Source of the DNA: Erythrobacter donghaensis
GTDB lineage: Bacteria; Pseudomonadota; Alphaproteobacteria; Sphingomonadales; Sphingomonadaceae
Length of the DNA stretch: 24,540 bases
Assembly: GCF_001557325.1 (NCBI RefSeq)
Contig: NZ_LSJS01000094.1
Location: 1 to 24,540, forward strand
Direction: 5' to 3'
Below the pieces are notes generated by a model. The model was given only the letters and a program-made list of their open reading frames with translations, did no database searches and was not told the origin of the DNA. This document shows positions 22,030 to 24,540 of the stretch, in pieces. Position 1 is the stretch's first letter, and each line of letters opens with the position of its first letter. The position numbers were made by a program, and so were the translations under genes.

Positions 22030-22391
22030 TCAGTGGGAGTTTCGGTCCGCCACGCCCCACAGGGCGCGCGCGGTATCGATATGGTCGGCGTCTTCCAGCC
22101 GTTGGCGGATGTCGATGAACGGCAGGGCGTCGAGCACCCAATCCGCCAGATGCGGGTGAGAGAGGCGATAGAAGTGGTTGCGCCCGTCGCGCCGTTCCTC
22201 GACCAGCCGCTGGGCGCGCAGGAGCGCGAGATGCTGCGAGACACGGGTGGCGGGCAGATCGAGCGACTGTGCATCCCGGTCACGTCCTTTTCGCCGCCGC
22301 GCAGATCCTCGATCAGACGCAGCCGGTCGGCATGGGCGAGCAGGCGGAACAGGTCGGCGAGTTCACGCGACACGATCAGCCGGCTCGGCAT
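22030..22391 (-). pseudogene. ArsR family regulator with a single-base frameshift
   Basis: From the ATG at 22391 (AGGAG six bases upstream) the frame reads MPSRLIVSRELADLFRLLAH and continues to GGEKDVTGM. The rest of a normal ArsR protein, SLDLPATRVSQHLALLRAQ through HFYRLSHPHLADWVLDAL to a TGA at 22030-22032, is in the next frame. Restoring one base near 22271 gives a 120-residue protein that aligns without gaps to the intact paralogue at 19346-19711 (KDVTGMAQSLDLPATRVS against QTVNELGDLLEISPTRVS). As written, translation would miss the recognition helix and run on through the carbonic anhydrase gene in a wrong frame. A genuine mutation and a sequencing error cannot be told apart here. Confidence 0.82.
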
Positions 22392-22435
22392 GGCTCTCTC
22401 CTGTACCTGCAAGAGTTAGCAGGTTTGCATGTGAG

Positions 22436-22464
22436 AAGGTATGTACATTCAATCATGTCGTCAA
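22436..22464 (-). promoter_or_regulatory. Possible promoter of the arsR–carbonic anhydrase–SulP unit
   Basis: On the - strand TTGACG (22464 to 22459) and TACCTT (22441 to 22436) are 17 bp apart. The spacer contains the perfect 8-bp palindrome ATGTACAT (22441-22448) and the 9-mer GTACATTCA that also occurs at 18078-18086, an arrangement suited to a repressor site. The -10 match is weak. Confidence 0.35.
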
Positions 22465-22597
22465 GCGCTCATGAGAAGGCGCGCGATCGCCCGGTTCCCC
22501 CGTGCTTCACGTGCAATCCGATGGGTGACAGGATGCGTAATGTGTGGTGTCAGGGGCGCTTCCCACCCACCCGCAACAGGACAGGGATCAGACAGAC

Positions 22598-23764
22598 ATG
22601 AATTTCGAGCTTGCCCACGAACACCAGATGCTCAAGGAACTGGTCGGAAAGTTCGTGCGCGATCAGCTGATGCCGTTCGAACAGGCGGTGATCGCCCGCG
22701 AGAATATCGGCCAGGGCACCTACCTCACCCCCGAAGAAACCGCCAAGGTCGATGCCGCGAGCCGCGAGCTGGGCCTGTGGGGCCTCGATGCGCCCGAGGA
22801 GGTGGGGGGCATGAACCTGCCGATGGTGGCGATGGTCGGCGTCTCCGAGGAGCTCGGCAAGACCGTGGTTCCTTACTACCTCCCGCCCGATTCCCCGAAC
22901 TTGCGGATGCTGATGGTCGCCGCCGACGAACGCCAGCGCGAAGCCTACCTCGAACCCTATGTGCGCGGCGAGACGATCAGCGCGATCGGCATCTCCGAGC
23001 CCGGCGCGGGCGCCGACCCGCAAGGGATGCGCACCACCGCGGTCGAGGATGGCGACGACTGGATCATCAACGGCCGCAAGATCTGGATCACCAAGGGCGC
23101 CGAGGCCGATTTCACCATCCTCATGGCCGTCACCGACAAGAACCCCAATGGCCGCAACGGCATGTCGGCCTTCCTCGTCGACAAGGGCACGCCGGGCTTC
23201 AACGTCACCCGCAAGATCCCGATGATCGACGGCACCGCGACCTACGAGATCGCGCTCGAGGATTGCCGGGTGCCGGGCTGGAAGCTGCTCGGCAAGCGCG
23301 GGCAGGGCTTTGCGCCGATGCAGGTGCGCTTGGGCACGCGGCGGATCGAGATGGCCTCGTGGTCGATCGGCATGGCCCAGCGCGCGCTCGACATGATGAT
23401 CGACTACGCGCCGCAGCGCTCGACCTTCGGTAAGCCGCTCTCGGCGCGCCAGACGGTGCAGAACTGGATCAGCGATGCTGCGACCAAGATCCATGCGATG
23501 CGGCTGATGACCTATGACTGCGCATGGAAGATCGACGAGGGCCGCGACACCCGCAGCGAAATCTCGATGATCAAGAGCTTCTGCACCGAGAGCGCCTACG
23601 AGATCGTCGACCACGCGATGCAGCTCTATGGCGGCATGGGCATGACCCGCGAGCTGCCGCTCTACCTGATGAGCAACAAGCTGCGCACCATGCGCATCTA
23701 CGACGGGCCGAGCGAGATCCACAACTGGGTGGTCGCGCGCGCCCTGCTGGGCACCCACGAGTAG
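22598..23764 (+). CDS. Acyl-CoA dehydrogenase, ACAD10/11-like
   Basis: A 388-residue flavoenzyme with the full acyl-CoA dehydrogenase layout: N-terminal helical domain, central beta domain with ISEPGAGADPQGM and WIINGRKIWITKGAEADF (FAD and substrate contacts), and C-terminal helical domain with RSTFGKPLSARQTVQNW and MQLYGGMGMTRELPL. The segment near the end is IYDGPSEIH, with Asp369 where medium-chain enzymes have the catalytic Glu; this Asp is usual in the ACAD10/11 group. It would make a 2,3-double bond in an acyl-CoA, substrate unknown. The ATG at 22598 matches family N-termini (FELAHEHQML), although the ribosome site is weak. It stands alone and ends in a strong hairpin. The 206 bp upstream also hold the control region of the opposite arsR gene. 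Confidence 0.9.
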   Translation: MNFELAHEHQMLKELVGKFVRDQLMPFEQAVIARENIGQGTYLTPEETAKVDAASRELGLWGLDAPEEVGGMNLPMVAMVGVSEELGKTVVPYYLPPDSPNLRMLMVAADERQREAYLEPYVRGETISAIGISEPGAGADPQGMRTTAVEDGDDWIINGRKIWITKGAEADFTILMAVTDKNPNGRNGMSAFLVDKGTPGFNVTRKIPMIDGTATYEIALEDCRVPGWKLLGKRGQGFAPMQVRLGTRRIEMASWSIGMAQRALDMMIDYAPQRSTFGKPLSARQTVQNWISDAATKIHAMRLMTYDCAWKIDEGRDTRSEISMIKSFCTESAYEIVDHAMQLYGGMGMTRELPLYLMSNKLRTMRIYDGPSEIHNWVVARALLGTHE

Positions 23765-23773
23765 AAACGCCAA

Positions 23774-23805
23774 GGGGCGGGACGGCCGCGAAGCCGTCCC
23801 GCCCC
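23774..23805. terminator. Strong bidirectional hairpin between acyl-CoA dehydrogenase and receptor
   Basis: GGGGCGGGACGGC and GCCGTCCCGCCCC form a perfect 13-bp stem with loop CGCGAA, 9 bp after the acyl-CoA dehydrogenase stop and 19 bp from the stop of the convergent receptor gene. There is no long T tract on either strand, but stem strength and position suit termination or 3'-end protection of both transcripts. Confidence 0.75.
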
Positions 23806-23824
23806 CTGTAGGCCGCCCTGCGGC

Positions 23825-24540
23825 TCAGTAGTTCGCGCGCACCCCGAGATAGAAGAAGGTGCCCACCGGGCTCACCGGATAGGCCTGTTCGGTGATGAAC
23901 GGCTTGTGGTCGAAGATGTTGTTCACCCCGCCATAGACCTCGAACTTGTCGTTCGCTTTCCAGCCGAATGCGATGTCGTGGATGAAGGTGTCGCTGGCGA
24001 GGCCGTTCTCGGGCGAGAAGGTTGCGCTGCCGTCGGGGCCGACATCCTCGATCTCCACGGCGCGCAGCGCCATCCTGTCGAACCAGGTCGTCGACCAGGT
24101 CAGGCTCACGCCCTTCCAGTCCCAGGTCAGCGCCCCGCGCGCCGCGAATTCGGGGCGCTGGATCTCGCCCAGTTCGGGATCGATGAAGGTCAGGTCGCCC
24201 GGATCGGGGAAGTCGTTGAGCTTGTCGACCCAGTTCCCGCTGGCATTGAGCGTGAAGCCGTGCTCGCCGAGATCGAAGCTGTAGCGAAGCGACGCCTCGA
24301 CGCCCGCGGTTTCCTGCCGCGCGAAGTTCAGCAGCACCTGCTGGAGGCCGGTGAAACCGCCGGTATTCGGATTGCGGCTGATCAGCGGGCAGAACTGATT
24401 GTCGATGCTCGCGGCATCAACGCAGTTGTCGACGATGTCCTGATCATTGACCGCGTTGATCGCGTCCTCGATCTGGATGTTGTAGTAGATCCTATGCAGG
24501 CCGGATCGGCTATGCCGTTGTTCCGTCAAACCCCACGGAG
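23825..24540 (-). CDS. TonB-dependent receptor, C-terminal part
   Basis: The last ~230 residues of an outer-membrane TonB-dependent receptor barrel; the N-terminal two thirds lie right of the window. Evidence is the alternating beta-strand pattern: YYNIQIEDAINAV, QQVLLNFARQETAGVEASLRYSF-type strands, a short LTWDWKGVSLTWST strand, and the closing segments VYGGVNNIFDHKPF and FFYLGVRANY. A CV-rich loop around NCVDAASIDNQFCPL has two cysteines that could form a disulfide, as in many receptors of this group. The substrate is unknown. The first residues at the window edge, left of IYYNIQI, do not look like a receptor strand, so the frame or sequence beyond about 24495 should be treated with caution. 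It converges on the acyl-CoA dehydrogenase gene with a shared hairpin. Confidence 0.8.
   Translation of the reverse strand, partial: PWGLTEQRHSRSGLHRIYYNIQIEDAINAVNDQDIVDNCVDAASIDNQFCPLISRNPNTGGFTGLQQVLLNFARQETAGVEASLRYSFDLGEHGFTLNASGNWVDKLNDFPDPGDLTFIDPELGEIQRPEFAARGALTWDWKGVSLTWSTTWFDRMALRAVEIEDVGPDGSATFSPENGLASDTFIHDIAFGWKANDKFEVYGGVNNIFDHKPFITEQAYPVSPVGTFFYLGVRANY

Noticed and set aside
21435..22412. A 325-codon continuous frame that looks like an ArsR fusion protein
   Set aside because: Only its first ~40 residues are ArsR-like; the remainder is the carbonic anhydrase gene read in the wrong frame after the frameshift, not a real fusion.
1..24540. Mobile elements, CRISPR repeats, tRNA genes, toxin–antitoxin or defence genes
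   Set aside because: None was recognised: no transposase or integrase motifs, no regularly spaced direct repeats, no cloverleaf-like sequence, and all sizeable frames are explained by metabolic or envelope genes.

Overview
The window is GC-rich (about 70% by eye), gene-dense, and split into short, closely packed transcription units. The mix of TonB-dependent receptors, FkbM methyltransferase, DUF1800/DUF1501 pair, ExoP-type GH3 lipoprotein, SulP–carbonic anhydrase pair and ACAD10/11-like acyl-CoA dehydrogenase suggests a heterotrophic alphaproteobacterium, most likely Sphingomonadales (Erythrobacter/Porphyrobacter-like). This assignment is inference from gene content; there is no rRNA or other marker gene. 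No tRNA, rRNA, CRISPR array, insertion sequence or phage gene was seen, and no gene-free stretch exceeds about 280 bases.

Layout. (1) 1-1563, +: the C-terminal part of an EgtD-type histidine methyltransferase and a renalase-like flavoprotein. (2) 1536-4268, -: three overlapping genes for a MobA-like nucleotidyltransferase, a CDP-glycerol-glycerophosphotransferase-like GT-B enzyme and an FkbM methyltransferase, probably a surface-glycan or polyol-phosphate unit. (3) 4413-13240: a beta-glucan (laminarin-like) utilisation locus. The GH16 endoglucanase and TonB-dependent receptor are on the - strand; the LacI regulator, MFS sugar transporter and GH3 exo-beta-glucosidase lipoprotein are on the + strand. 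Two near-identical 16-bp palindromes sit at the promoters of the receptor and of the GH3 gene and are the likely LacI-family operators. (4) 13251-15893, -: Tat-exported DUF1501 protein and DUF1800 partner. (5) 16023-17984, -: secreted SdsA-type alkylsulfatase. (6) 18188-19711, +: a degenerate isocitrate/isopropylmalate-dehydrogenase-like protein followed by an ArsR regulator. (7) 19733-22391, -: a second ArsR gene broken by one frameshift, a beta-carbonic anhydrase and a SulP transporter with STAS domain, together a probable bicarbonate uptake module. (8) 22598-23764, +: an acyl-CoA dehydrogenase, ended by a strong hairpin shared with a convergent TonB-dependent receptor cut by the window edge.

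Working model for the glucan locus: GH16 cuts the polymer outside or at the surface, the receptor imports oligosaccharides, GH3 releases glucose in the periplasm or at a membrane, the MFS protein brings sugars into the cytoplasm, and the LacI protein senses a product and releases the two operators. The observations most worth a second look are the paired operators, the catalytically dead-looking dehydrogenase paralogue next to an ArsR gene, the frameshifted ArsR twin at the head of the carbonic anhydrase–SulP operon, the nucleotidyltransferase/TagF-like/FkbM trio, and an EF-hand-like calcium loop inside the receptor.
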